A stretch of 7,507 nt of DNA from Candidatus Omnitrophota bacterium (GTDB taxonomy: Bacteria; Omnitrophota; Gorgyraeia; Pluralincolimonadales; Pluralincolimonadaceae), in NCBI GenBank assembly GCA_028715315.1, contig JAQUSA010000044.1, forward strand, positions 1 through 7,507. Direction: 5' to 3'. Of the stretch, positions 1 to 5,694 are shown in pieces. The notes beneath the pieces are model-generated. The model was given only the letters and a program-made list of their open reading frames with translations, did not search any database and was not told the DNA's origin. Each line of letters opens with the position of its first letter. The stretch's first letter is position 1. Both the position numbers and the translations under genes were made by a program.

Positions 1-528
<528 letters not shown>

Positions 529-1740
529 GTGCCTAATTTCAAGTATACGGCGAAGGACAGGGACGGCAAGAGCATAAGCGGCGTAATGGATGCCGCGAAC
601 AGCGTCGCGCTTGTCGATACGCTCAGGCAGAAGGAACTAACGATAATCTCGATAGAGGAGGCAAAAGAGAAGTTCAAGGCCACGGCGTCTATCGGAGGGG
701 ATAAGGCTTCGATGGACGATCTCGTCATCTTCTCCAGGCAGCTCGCCACTATGGTCGACGCGGGCATCCCGCTTGTGGGCGCGCTAGACGCGCTGCAGGA
801 CCAGATGGAGAAGGCCGGTTTCAAGAACATTGTCAGGAAGGTCCGCGATAGCGTCGAGGGCGGATTGAGCCTCTCCGAGGCCCTGAGCAAACAGCCGAAC
901 GTCTTCTCGTCGTTCTTCATCAACATGGTCCGGGCAGGCGAATCGAGCGGCAACCTGGACGAGATACTCGACAGGGTCGCGATATACATGGAAAAGACCA
1001 TCGCGCTCATAAGGAAAGTGAAATCCAGCCTGATATACCCCGCGGTGGTAATATTCATGGCTATAGCCATAACCACATTCCTGATAATCTTTGTGGTGCC
1101 GACGTTCAAGAACATATTCTCGACGATAGGCGTCTCCCTGCCCTTGCCGACCCTGATACTTATTGCGATATCCGATATAATGAGGAAATGGATACTCTTC
1201 GTGATCATCGCGATCATCGTGCTGGTGTTCCTGGTATCAAGGTTGATAAAGACCGATAGGGGCGCGCTCGCCTGGGACAAATTGCTTTTGAAGATCCCCG
1301 TGATAGGCCAACTGCTGAGGAAAGTAGCGGTTGCGAGGTTCGCCCGGACGCTGTCGACGCTTCAGAAGAGCGGCGTATCGATCCTGACAGCGCTTGAAAT
1401 AGTCGGGAAGACCTCCGGCAATAAGGTCATAGAGCAGGCCGTCACACAGACCAAGCTCAGCATTAAGGAAGGGGAATCGATCGCCCAGCCGCTTACCGCG
1501 AGCAAGGTATTTCCACCGATGGTGACGAGGATGATATCGGTAGGCGAGCAGACAGGCAAGCTCGAGGAGATGCTCAGCAAGGTCGCCGACTTCTATGAAA
1601 GCGAGGTCGACGCGGCGGTATCGGGGTTGACCAGCCTCATAGAGCCTCTTATAATCGCGTTCCTCGGGATCGTGGTCGGCGGCATAGTCGTGTCGATGTT
1701 CCTGCCGATAGTTAAGCTTATTCAGGTGGTCGCAAAATAG
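529..1740 (+). CDS. pilC: Type IV pilus inner-membrane platform protein PilC / GspF family
   Basis: This is a 403-residue polytopic inner-membrane protein, the usual family length, that couples the PilB ATPase to pilin insertion into the fibre. The N-terminus MPNFKYTAKDRDGK matches the family's opening 'F.Y.A.D..G' pattern. Two T2SSF repeats are visible. The first begins about residue 65 (IFSRQLATMVDAGIPL) with an FxxMxxAGExxG-type signature (FINMVRAGESSG). The second begins about residue 270 (ARFARTLSTLQKSGVSI) with MISVGEQTGKLEEML. Membrane segments lie near residues 169-192, 221-239 and 373-396. The start is GTG, directly after the pilB stop codon with no gap, and has a good ribosome binding site. 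The two genes form one transcription unit whose promoter is outside the window. No terminator is visible after it, so readthrough into the first pilin gene is possible. Confidence 0.96.
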   Translation: MPNFKYTAKDRDGKSISGVMDAANSVALVDTLRQKELTIISIEEAKEKFKATASIGGDKASMDDLVIFSRQLATMVDAGIPLVGALDALQDQMEKAGFKNIVRKVRDSVEGGLSLSEALSKQPNVFSSFFINMVRAGESSGNLDEILDRVAIYMEKTIALIRKVKSSLIYPAVVIFMAIAITTFLIIFVVPTFKNIFSTIGVSLPLPTLILIAISDIMRKWILFVIIAIIVLVFLVSRLIKTDRGALAWDKLLLKIPVIGQLLRKVAVARFARTLSTLQKSGVSILTALEIVGKTSGNKVIEQAVTQTKLSIKEGESIAQPLTASKVFPPMVTRMISVGEQTGKLEEMLSKVADFYESEVDAAVSGLTSLIEPLIIAFLGIVVGGIVVSMFLPIVKLIQVVAK

Positions 1741-1745
1741 AGTGC

Positions 1746-1773
1746 TTGACACGAATACCGTTTATGTTATACT
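1746..1773 (+). promoter_or_regulatory. Strong sigma-70-type promoter of the first pilin gene
   Basis: A perfect -35 hexamer TTGACA (1746-1751) is followed by a 16-nt spacer and a -10 hexamer TATACT (1768-1773), with an extended -10 TG at 1765-1766. Transcription would begin near 1780, leaving a leader of about 57 nt before the pilin ATG. This element starts 5 nt after the pilC stop and would give the pilin much higher expression than pilB-pilC. Confidence 0.8.
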
Positions 1774-1812
1774 CTAAATAGAGATGAGTACGAGATAAGG
1801 AAAGTCCCAATC

Positions 1813-1829
1813 AAGGAGGAAAGGAGGGG
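1813..1829 (+). promoter_or_regulatory. Tandem ribosome binding sites of the first pilin gene
   Basis: Two consecutive AAGGAGG motifs (1813-1819 and 1821-1827) sit upstream of the ATG at 1837. The second has ideal spacing. The doubled purine-rich stretch suggests very efficient translation initiation and fixes the start codon. Confidence 0.75.
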
Positions 1830-1836
1830 AAAAGAG

Positions 1837-2268
1837 ATGAGAACACTAGTGAGAAGGAAGGGCTTTACGCTCGTTGAGATCATGATTGTGGTTGCTATTA
1901 TAGCTCTTTTGGCGGCGATAGCTATACCCAACTTGCTACGTGCAAGACTCAACGCGAACGAGGCGGCTGCTATTGCATCGCTTCGTACGATAAGCACGGC
2001 TTGCGAAAGTTTCAGGGCTGCCCAGAGCCCGGTGACATATCCGGCTAACCTGGCAGCTTTGGGTTCGGCCACTCCCCCTTACATCGATACGACCTTGGCT
2101 GGCGGCACTAAACAGGGTTATACATTTACGTATGCCCTGGTAAGCGCTAACCAGTACACGTGCACGGGCGCGCCGGTAACGGCGAACGTGACCGGTTCGA
2201 GGACGTTCTTTGTCGATGAATCAGGTGTTTTGAGGCTGACCAACGCCGCAGGCAACCCGATCGAATAA
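1837..2268 (+). CDS. Type IV prepilin, probably the major pilin (PilA-like)
   Basis: This 143-residue prepilin has a short basic leader (MRTLVRRKG) cleaved before F10 in the classic G|FTLVE site. Glu at mature position 5 (E14) and the hydrophobic N-terminal helix (residues 10-31, ending IP) are present. The globular part has Cys at 56 and 109, which could form the pilin disulphide, then FFVDESGVLR (124-133), and it ends in PIE. It is clearly paralogous to the pilins starting at 2381 and 5695. It sits in its own unit between a near-consensus promoter and a strong terminator. Eleven of its 25 Ala codons are GCT, against one of 13 in the next pilin gene, suggesting selection for high expression. 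I infer that this is the abundant fibre subunit; a GspG-like pseudopilin is the alternative. A gene symbol is withheld because three paralogues compete for pilA. Confidence 0.93.
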   Translation: MRTLVRRKGFTLVEIMIVVAIIALLAAIAIPNLLRARLNANEAAAIASLRTISTACESFRAAQSPVTYPANLAALGSATPPYIDTTLAGGTKQGYTFTYALVSANQYTCTGAPVTANVTGSRTFFVDESGVLRLTNAAGNPIE

Positions 2269-2288
2269 TCCTCGGGCGCAATAGATTG

Positions 2289-2322
2289 AAAAAAGAGACG
2301 GGATAGGATCCCGTCTCTTTTT
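2289..2322 (+). terminator. Intrinsic terminator after the first pilin gene, potentially bidirectional
   Basis: A perfect 10-bp stem, GAGACGGGAT (2295-2304) with ATCCCGTCTC (2308-2317), has a 3-nt loop and is followed by five T (2318-2322). Six A (2289-2294) precede the stem. They extend pairing on the plus strand and serve as a U-tract for transcripts arriving on the minus strand. It lies 20 nt after the pilin stop codon. Confidence 0.9.
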
Positions 2323-2343
2323 ATTATCATGCCGGCGGGGAGC

Positions 2344-2372
2344 TTGACTTTTTAATGCTATGAATATAAACT
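2344..2372 (+). promoter_or_regulatory. Promoter of the second pilin gene, predicted leaderless
   Basis: The -35-like TTGACT (2344-2349) is followed after 15 nt by TATAAA (2365-2370); alternatively, after 17 nt by TAAACT (2367-2372). Either reading puts the transcription start only 2-4 nt before the ATG at 2381, and no Shine-Dalgarno sequence is present. The same two blocks with the same spacing precede the pilin gene starting at 5695, which makes a chance match unlikely. Confidence 0.65.
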
Positions 2373-2380
2373 ATCCGTTA

Positions 2381-2815
2381 ATGGACAACAGGGGTTCACG
2401 AAAAGCGGGTTTTACTCTGGTCGAGATCATGATAGTGGTCTCGATCATCACTATTTTAGCCGTCATCGCAATACCCGGATTTATCAGGGCGAGGGTAAAC
2501 GCCAACGAAACCTCCGCAATATCCTCGATAAGGACCATAAGCACTGCGTGCGAAAGTTATCGCGCGATGCAGAGCCCCTCGACATACCCTCCGAACCTCG
2601 CCGTATTGAGCGGCGATAACCCGCCCTACATCGACTCGACCCTCGGAGGGGGGACAAAGCAGGGTTATACTTTTTTATACAGCCTTGTCAACGCGAGCCA
2701 GTATACATGCACGGCGTCCCCGGTTACGCCTAACATATCGGGCGTGAGGGTCTTCTTTGTGGACGAATCGGGCGTCATAAGGGTTGATGATGTTGCGGGC
2801 GCTCCGGTGGAATAG
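2381..2815 (+). CDS. Type IV prepilin, second paralogue
   Basis: This is a 144-residue prepilin with leader MDNRGSRKAG, cleavage before F11 (G|FTLVE) and Glu at mature position 5. The hydrophobic helix ends at a Pro in IAIPG. Most of the globular domain matches the first pilin: IRTISTACES, NPPYIDSTL, GGTKQGYTF, QYTCT, FFVDESGVIR and a terminal PVE. Both globular cysteines are kept. An in-frame ATG at 2360 would add seven residues. I prefer 2381 because it gives a normal leader, a length close to the first pilin's, and exactly the same distance to the promoter blocks as in the third pilin gene. Codon use follows the neighbours rather than the GCT-rich first pilin, so expression is probably lower. 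The gene converges on the minus-strand operon with a 5-bp gap. It could be an alternative fibre subunit or a minor pilin. Confidence 0.9.
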   Translation: MDNRGSRKAGFTLVEIMIVVSIITILAVIAIPGFIRARVNANETSAISSIRTISTACESYRAMQSPSTYPPNLAVLSGDNPPYIDSTLGGGTKQGYTFLYSLVNASQYTCTASPVTPNISGVRVFFVDESGVIRVDDVAGAPVE

Positions 2816-2820
2816 GGCGG

Positions 2821-3216
2821 TCAGTACGCTACTATACCCCGCCTCTGCATGTTATTAAGCTGTTCCGCGGGCGGTAATTTCGGAGGCGGCTGGACAAGCC
2901 CCGGATCTACCGAATCATAACCCGGGTCTTCCGGCTCCACTTCTGCAGGTTTTGGTTTCCTCGCGGTCTTCCTCTGTGGGTCCGCCGTAACGGCATTCAC
3001 GACATTCCGGGATGCCTCTTCCGATGGTAATTCCACCGCGCTCTGCGTGCCCGGGGACAGTTCGTAGCTTCCTGCCTGCGGGGTCACGGGCTGGGCCCCG
3101 GGAACCTCATCCAGGGCCCCGGTATTTTTCGGGGAAGGCCGGGCTGTAATCAGCATTATCACGAGCAACATGAGGATGCCGAAGGCGATCACTATCAATA
3201 CCTGGTTTCTTGTCAT
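2821..3216 (-). CDS. Small membrane-anchored proline-rich protein of the minor-pilin operon, function unknown
   Basis: This 131-residue protein is not one I recognise. It has a single N-terminal membrane segment (about residues 6-24) after a short MTRNQ start, then a low-complexity extracytoplasmic tail rich in Pro, Glu, Ala and Lys. The tail includes a KTARKPKPAEVEPEDP stretch and QPPPKLPPAEQ near the C-terminus, and has no cysteine and no lipobox. The architecture resembles bitopic connectors such as PilP- or GspC-like proteins, but no diagnostic motif supports either. It is the last gene of the operon. Its ATG overlaps the stop of the upstream gene as ATGA, and GGAGGG (3221-3226) provides a good ribosome binding site, so it is translationally coupled to the DUF4900-like gene. 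A real gene is well supported by the overlap and the site; its role is not. Confidence 0.8.
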   Translation of the reverse strand: MTRNQVLIVIAFGILMLLVIMLITARPSPKNTGALDEVPGAQPVTPQAGSYELSPGTQSAVELPSEEASRNVVNAVTADPQRKTARKPKPAEVEPEDPGYDSVDPGLVQPPPKLPPAEQLNNMQRRGIVAY

Positions 3217-4487
3217 TCTTCCCTCCAGGATACCGGTATGAAGTCTTCGGTGGTGGGGAAGAAGGGAGGCGGCGTGGTCCTGAGCCTCTCGTCGTATACG
3301 TAATTCTTCGTGAACCCGCTGGCTTTAATGTTAGTGCTCGTATTAAAAGTGCCTACGGCGCCCCTTTCCTTTTGTATTATTCCTCCGAGCACATTCAACG
3401 TCCCTTTCATAGAGCTTGAGTAATTTTCGAGGTAGAAGGAGTCTGACATCGCCATCATGCTTGCCTGTATCGTGAGGTCGCCGCCATTCGCGCAGGCGTT
3501 CTGTTTGATGATAAGGTCGCGTTCCGCGATCAGCCCGAGCATATCGGTAGAAGCCGAATTGTTGTAGGTGACGTTCCCGGCGATATTTATATTATTGTTT
3601 GCCCCGATAGAAAGCCTGCCGTTGAGCGTGCCCCGGACATTGACGTTGCCGTATTCGGTAAGCCTCCTGCTCACTATCCTGTTCTCGACGAACAGGGCGC
3701 CGTTGGCGGGCAGGGCCATGTTGGTGTTGTTGTATCCCGCGTTAGAGTTCGTTACGTTCATGGTTCCGTTAGAGTTTAGGACTACGGTCGTCTCTCCGTA
3801 GAGCCTCATGCCGCCGCTTGTCGCCGCCGCAGCCCTTAGGCTCGTGGCCCTCGTAGGCATGCTCGTAGGCTCGACGTTAAAACTGATGCCCTCCACGAAT
3901 GTCGGGTTGTCGTTGGGCGGGCCGCCGTGCATGTAGTTTATCGCCGAACCGCTCTCGCTCGTTTCGTCTCCGAACCACGGGCTGCCGGATATGTTAAAGC
4001 TGCCGTTGGTATGCACCGGGCCGTTCAGGCTGTCGTTTGTGATGAACCACACTGACGCGCCGTTGAACGTCTCGGAGTCGGTGAACCATACGTGCCTGGA
4101 GAAGTTATCCTGCACGACCTCGAGGCTTACCTTGCGCGTCGAACCGTTGCACAGCCCGGTTGCCGTTATCTTATATCTCTTCGTGAATGATGCCGGATTG
4201 CTGTCATCCGGGTCAATTATCACGGTATACGTCCCCGTCGCCAGCGTCGTTCCGCCCGTAACGCTGAACGGCGCGGTGCCGGCGGGGGGAGATGGCTGCG
4301 ATTTCAGCCAGTCGAACGCGATGTCGATGCCAGCCTCAGCCGCATACAGGGCAGAGGCCGAATCCTTCTCGCGCACGGCCGTCCTCATCTCGTTAACGCT
4401 CCTTGCCACGTAAGCGGCTACGAGTATCACGATCACGCTCACTACGGCGTACGCGAAGATAAGTATAAAACCTTTTCTGTTTTTCAT
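3213..4487 (-). CDS. PilX/GspK-position minor pilin-like protein with DUF4900-like region
   Basis: This is a 424-residue protein. The N-terminus MKNRKG|FILIF plus a hydrophobic helix (7-27) looks like a PilX-type pilin start, and SALYAAEAGIDIAFDWL (45-61) matches the 'AAEAG' helix common in PilX-like proteins. Mature position 5 is Phe, not Glu, as is characteristic of GspK-type tip subunits. The body is rich in Asn, Gly and Ser. The HTNGSFNISGSPWFG segment (159-173), GLIAERDLII (318-327) and the C-terminal YDERLRTTPPPFFP (398-411) resemble, from memory, DUF4900/PilX-associated proteins. Short hydrophobic/Gly repeats at 280-305 suggest beta-helix-like folding. It is the third gene of the operon, 4 nt after the PilW-like gene, with AAGGAA (4496-4501) as ribosome binding site. 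The probable role is the large tip or adhesive subunit of the priming complex. The DUF assignment needs a profile search. Confidence 0.85.
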   Translation of the reverse strand: MKNRKGFILIFAYAVVSVIVILVAAYVARSVNEMRTAVREKDSASALYAAEAGIDIAFDWLKSQPSPPAGTAPFSVTGGTTLATGTYTVIIDPDDSNPASFTKRYKITATGLCNGSTRKVSLEVVQDNFSRHVWFTDSETFNGASVWFITNDSLNGPVHTNGSFNISGSPWFGDETSESGSAINYMHGGPPNDNPTFVEGISFNVEPTSMPTRATSLRAAAATSGGMRLYGETTVVLNSNGTMNVTNSNAGYNNTNMALPANGALFVENRIVSRRLTEYGNVNVRGTLNGRLSIGANNNINIAGNVTYNNSASTDMLGLIAERDLIIKQNACANGGDLTIQASMMAMSDSFYLENYSSSMKGTLNVLGGIIQKERGAVGTFNTSTNIKASGFTKNYVYDERLRTTPPPFFPTTEDFIPVSWREE

Positions 4488-4491
4488 CTTG

Positions 4492-5058
4492 TCAGTTCCT
4501 TATTTTTACGCTGCATGTCTGGCTCGACTGTATCTGGCGCCCCTCGGCGCTCGTCTTCCTAGTCTGCAGCGTGATATTCAGGATCGAGATCCCGAGGATC
4601 GTATCGACCGTCTTCGTGAACTGCACTCCGGTCACATTGTTCGCCAGCACCGTGACGGCATTGTTCTGGAGCCTCACAAGCTGCGTCCCTGTGACGTAAT
4701 ACGATATCGGCGCAGACCATTCGAGCGCCCCGCCCGCGCTTATCGTATCCCCGTCGCCGTCCGTATCCGATATTACAATGAATTTTATATTGTTATATAT
4801 AACGTTGTCAACAAAAAGGGCGTCGGCCGTTGTCCTCAGGTTGCCGTCCTGGGCCTGCCTGAGCTCCCTTACCATAGACATCATGCCTTTCCTGGATTCC
4901 TGGTTAGCCTGTATCTCAGCGTCGCCGGTATGCCATGCGGCGCTTCCGATAAGCAGGAAGTAGGAGAGCGCCCCTCCGATGACCGCGAGGATGGCTATCG
5001 AGATCATCAGTTCGATCAGGCTCGATCCGTGGTTACTTCTTGATACCGAGGTCTTCAT
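4492..5058 (-). CDS. Minor pilin, PilW / GspJ-like
   Basis: This is a 188-residue prepilin-like protein. The leader MKTSVSRSNHG is 11 residues, followed by SSLIELMISIAILAVIGGALSY. Cleavage after Gly leaves Ser rather than Phe at +1, with Glu at mature position 5 (E16). The helix continues into GMMSMVRELRQAQ (58-70), the 'M.REL..A' pattern seen in PilW/GspJ proteins. An Asp-rich loop DTDGDGD (98-104) follows IVIS and precedes the strand ALEWSAPISYYV, a typical GspJ/PilW order. The C-terminus has one Cys (SSQTCSVKIRN). It begins 3 nt after the PilV-like stop. GGGGGA (5067-5072) inside the end of that gene is a plausible ribosome binding site. The likely role is a component of the tip-priming minor pilin complex. 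PilW and GspJ cannot be separated by eye. Confidence 0.88.
   Translation of the reverse strand: MKTSVSRSNHGSSLIELMISIAILAVIGGALSYFLLIGSAAWHTGDAEIQANQESRKGMMSMVRELRQAQDGNLRTTADALFVDNVIYNNIKFIVISDTDGDGDTISAGGALEWSAPISYYVTGTQLVRLQNNAVTVLANNVTGVQFTKTVDTILGISILNITLQTRKTSAEGRQIQSSQTCSVKIRN
4747..4767 (-). other. Asp-rich calcium-loop-like motif in the PilW-like protein
   Basis: This segment encodes DTDGDGD (residues 98-104), which has the alternating acidic spacing of DxDxDG calcium-binding loops. Calcium binding is inference from the motif only. Confidence 0.5.
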
Positions 5059-5061
5059 GGC

Positions 5062-5544
5062 TCATGTCCCCCGATTTATCATAAGGGTCGATATCATCGC
5101 CGGCGAGTCGACTATGCCGTCGGCATCAAGGTCTTCGGTGCCTTCGATGTGCCCGCTCAGCGCTATGCCTCCGCCGCGGCCGTTGTCTTCCCCGTATATC
5201 CTGTTGCCTCCCTGCCTCCAGCAGACGCTCACGGTCACCCTAAGCAGGTCCGTACTGATGCTCTCGACCGCTATAGCGCCGATAGCCTGTCCGGCTGAAA
5301 ATCCGCTCACGGTGAAAGTCGTGTTGTCGTAATCGGCCGATACGTCTCCGAAGGTATGGTCGCGCATCTCTTCGAGCTTGAACTGGATAGCGTTTGAGGC
5401 AAGCGTCATATTTTTTGCGGTCTCGGTGAGGCTGAAACAGAGGACATAAGACGCCAGGAGCCCGCATATCGCCACGATAAGTATCGTCGAGGCGAGCATG
5501 AGCTCGAGAAGCGTGAAACCCCTTGTCCTCATTGAGGTAAGCAT
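5062..5544 (-). CDS. Minor pilin, PilV / GspI-like
   Basis: From the ATG at 5544 this is a 160-residue prepilin with leader MLTSMRTRG, cleavage before F10 (G|FTLLE), Glu at mature position 5 and a hydrophobic helix to about residue 36. The segment TAKNMTLASNAIQFKLEEMRD matches the 'A...A...lE.lr' helix of PilV/GspI proteins. CWRQGGNR (near 107-114) recalls the 'V.W' strand of this family, and DLDADGIVD (138-146) is an Asp-rich loop near the C-terminus. The frame stays open to an ATG at 5628, but that lies upstream of the promoter and would give an improbable 37-residue leader. GGGAGGA (5551-5557) fixes the start at 5544; the ATG at 5532 is a weaker alternative. It is the first gene of the minus-strand operon, and gene order I-J-K matches pseudopilin operons. 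Confidence 0.9.
   Translation of the reverse strand: MLTSMRTRGFTLLELMLASTILIVAICGLLASYVLCFSLTETAKNMTLASNAIQFKLEEMRDHTFGDVSADYDNTTFTVSGFSAGQAIGAIAVESISTDLLRVTVSVCWRQGGNRIYGEDNGRGGGIALSGHIEGTEDLDADGIVDSPAMISTLMINRGT
5107..5133 (-). other. DxDxDGxxD calcium-loop-like motif in the PilV-like protein
   Basis: This segment encodes DLDADGIVD (residues 138-146), which fits the DxDxDGxxD pattern of dockerin/EF-hand-like loops. It is near the C-terminus of the protein. Metal binding is inferred. Confidence 0.5.
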
Positions 5545-5550
5545 CTTACA

Positions 5551-5557
5551 TCCTCCC
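5551..5557 (-). promoter_or_regulatory. Ribosome binding site of the PilV-like gene
   Basis: GGGAGGA on the minus strand lies 6 nt before the ATG at 5544. It selects this start over the longer reading from 5628. With the -10 hexamer at 5564-5569 the transcript would begin about at this site, giving a very short leader of about 13 nt. Confidence 0.75.
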
Positions 5558-5563
5558 GCATAA

Positions 5564-5592
5564 AGTATACTACAATGATGCCCCAATATCAA
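5564..5592 (-). promoter_or_regulatory. Sigma-70-type promoter of the minor-pilin operon
   Basis: On the minus strand, TTGATA (5587-5592) is separated by exactly 17 nt from TATACT (5564-5569). This is the only visible promoter for the four-gene minus-strand operon. It lies in the 150-bp divergent intergenic region (5545-5694) shared with the promoter of the third pilin gene, so the two could be co-regulated. Just upstream, CATGTGGG and CATGCGGG (5596-5611) form an imperfect 8-nt tandem repeat. Confidence 0.75.
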
Positions 5593-5639
5593 CGACATGT
5601 GGGCATGCGGGCGCGCGGCGCTCCTCATGGGATTTTAGC

Positions 5640-5656
5640 GAAAATTCGCAATTTTC
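5640..5656. repeat. 7-bp inverted repeat next to the third pilin promoter
   Basis: GAAAATT (5640-5646) and AATTTTC (5650-5656) form a perfect 7-bp inverted repeat around CGC, ending 1 nt before the -35 hexamer at 5658. It could be an operator half-site pair. The A/T-rich composition also fits an UP element, and chance is possible for a motif this short. Confidence 0.45.
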
Positions 5657-5657
5657 C

Positions 5658-5686
5658 TTGACTTTTTTGCTCGAAAAATATAAACT
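5658..5686 (+). promoter_or_regulatory. Promoter of the third pilin gene (pilin-pilM-pilN operon), predicted leaderless
   Basis: TTGACT (5658-5663) is followed after 15 nt by TATAAA (5679-5684), or after 17 nt by TAAACT (5681-5686). The ATG at 5695 is 10 nt past TATAAA, with no Shine-Dalgarno motif. Both blocks, CTTGACTTTTT and AATATAAACT, and all distances match the promoter of the pilin gene at 2381. Confidence 0.65.
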
Positions 5687-5694
5687 GGACTCCA

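Noticed and set aside
1237..1752. 171-codon open frame on the minus strand
   Set aside because: It lies opposite the pilC 3' half and shows a His/Tyr/Arg-rich composition typical of antisense translation, with no motif.
1784..1798. Four-codon ATG-AGT-ACG-AGA-TAA minigene in the leader of the first pilin
   Set aside because: It has no ribosome binding site and sits at the extreme 5' end of the predicted transcript. Nothing suggests attenuation.
4489..5043. 184-codon open frame on the plus strand
   Set aside because: It is antisense to the PilW-like gene, which has a prepilin signal, a ribosome binding site and operon spacing. The plus-strand translation is Arg/Tyr-rich without motifs.
5545..5628. 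Upstream extension of the PilV-like gene to the ATG at 5628
   Set aside because: It would start upstream of the predicted promoter, and the leader would be 37 residues with no ribosome binding site, against a normal 9-residue leader from 5544.
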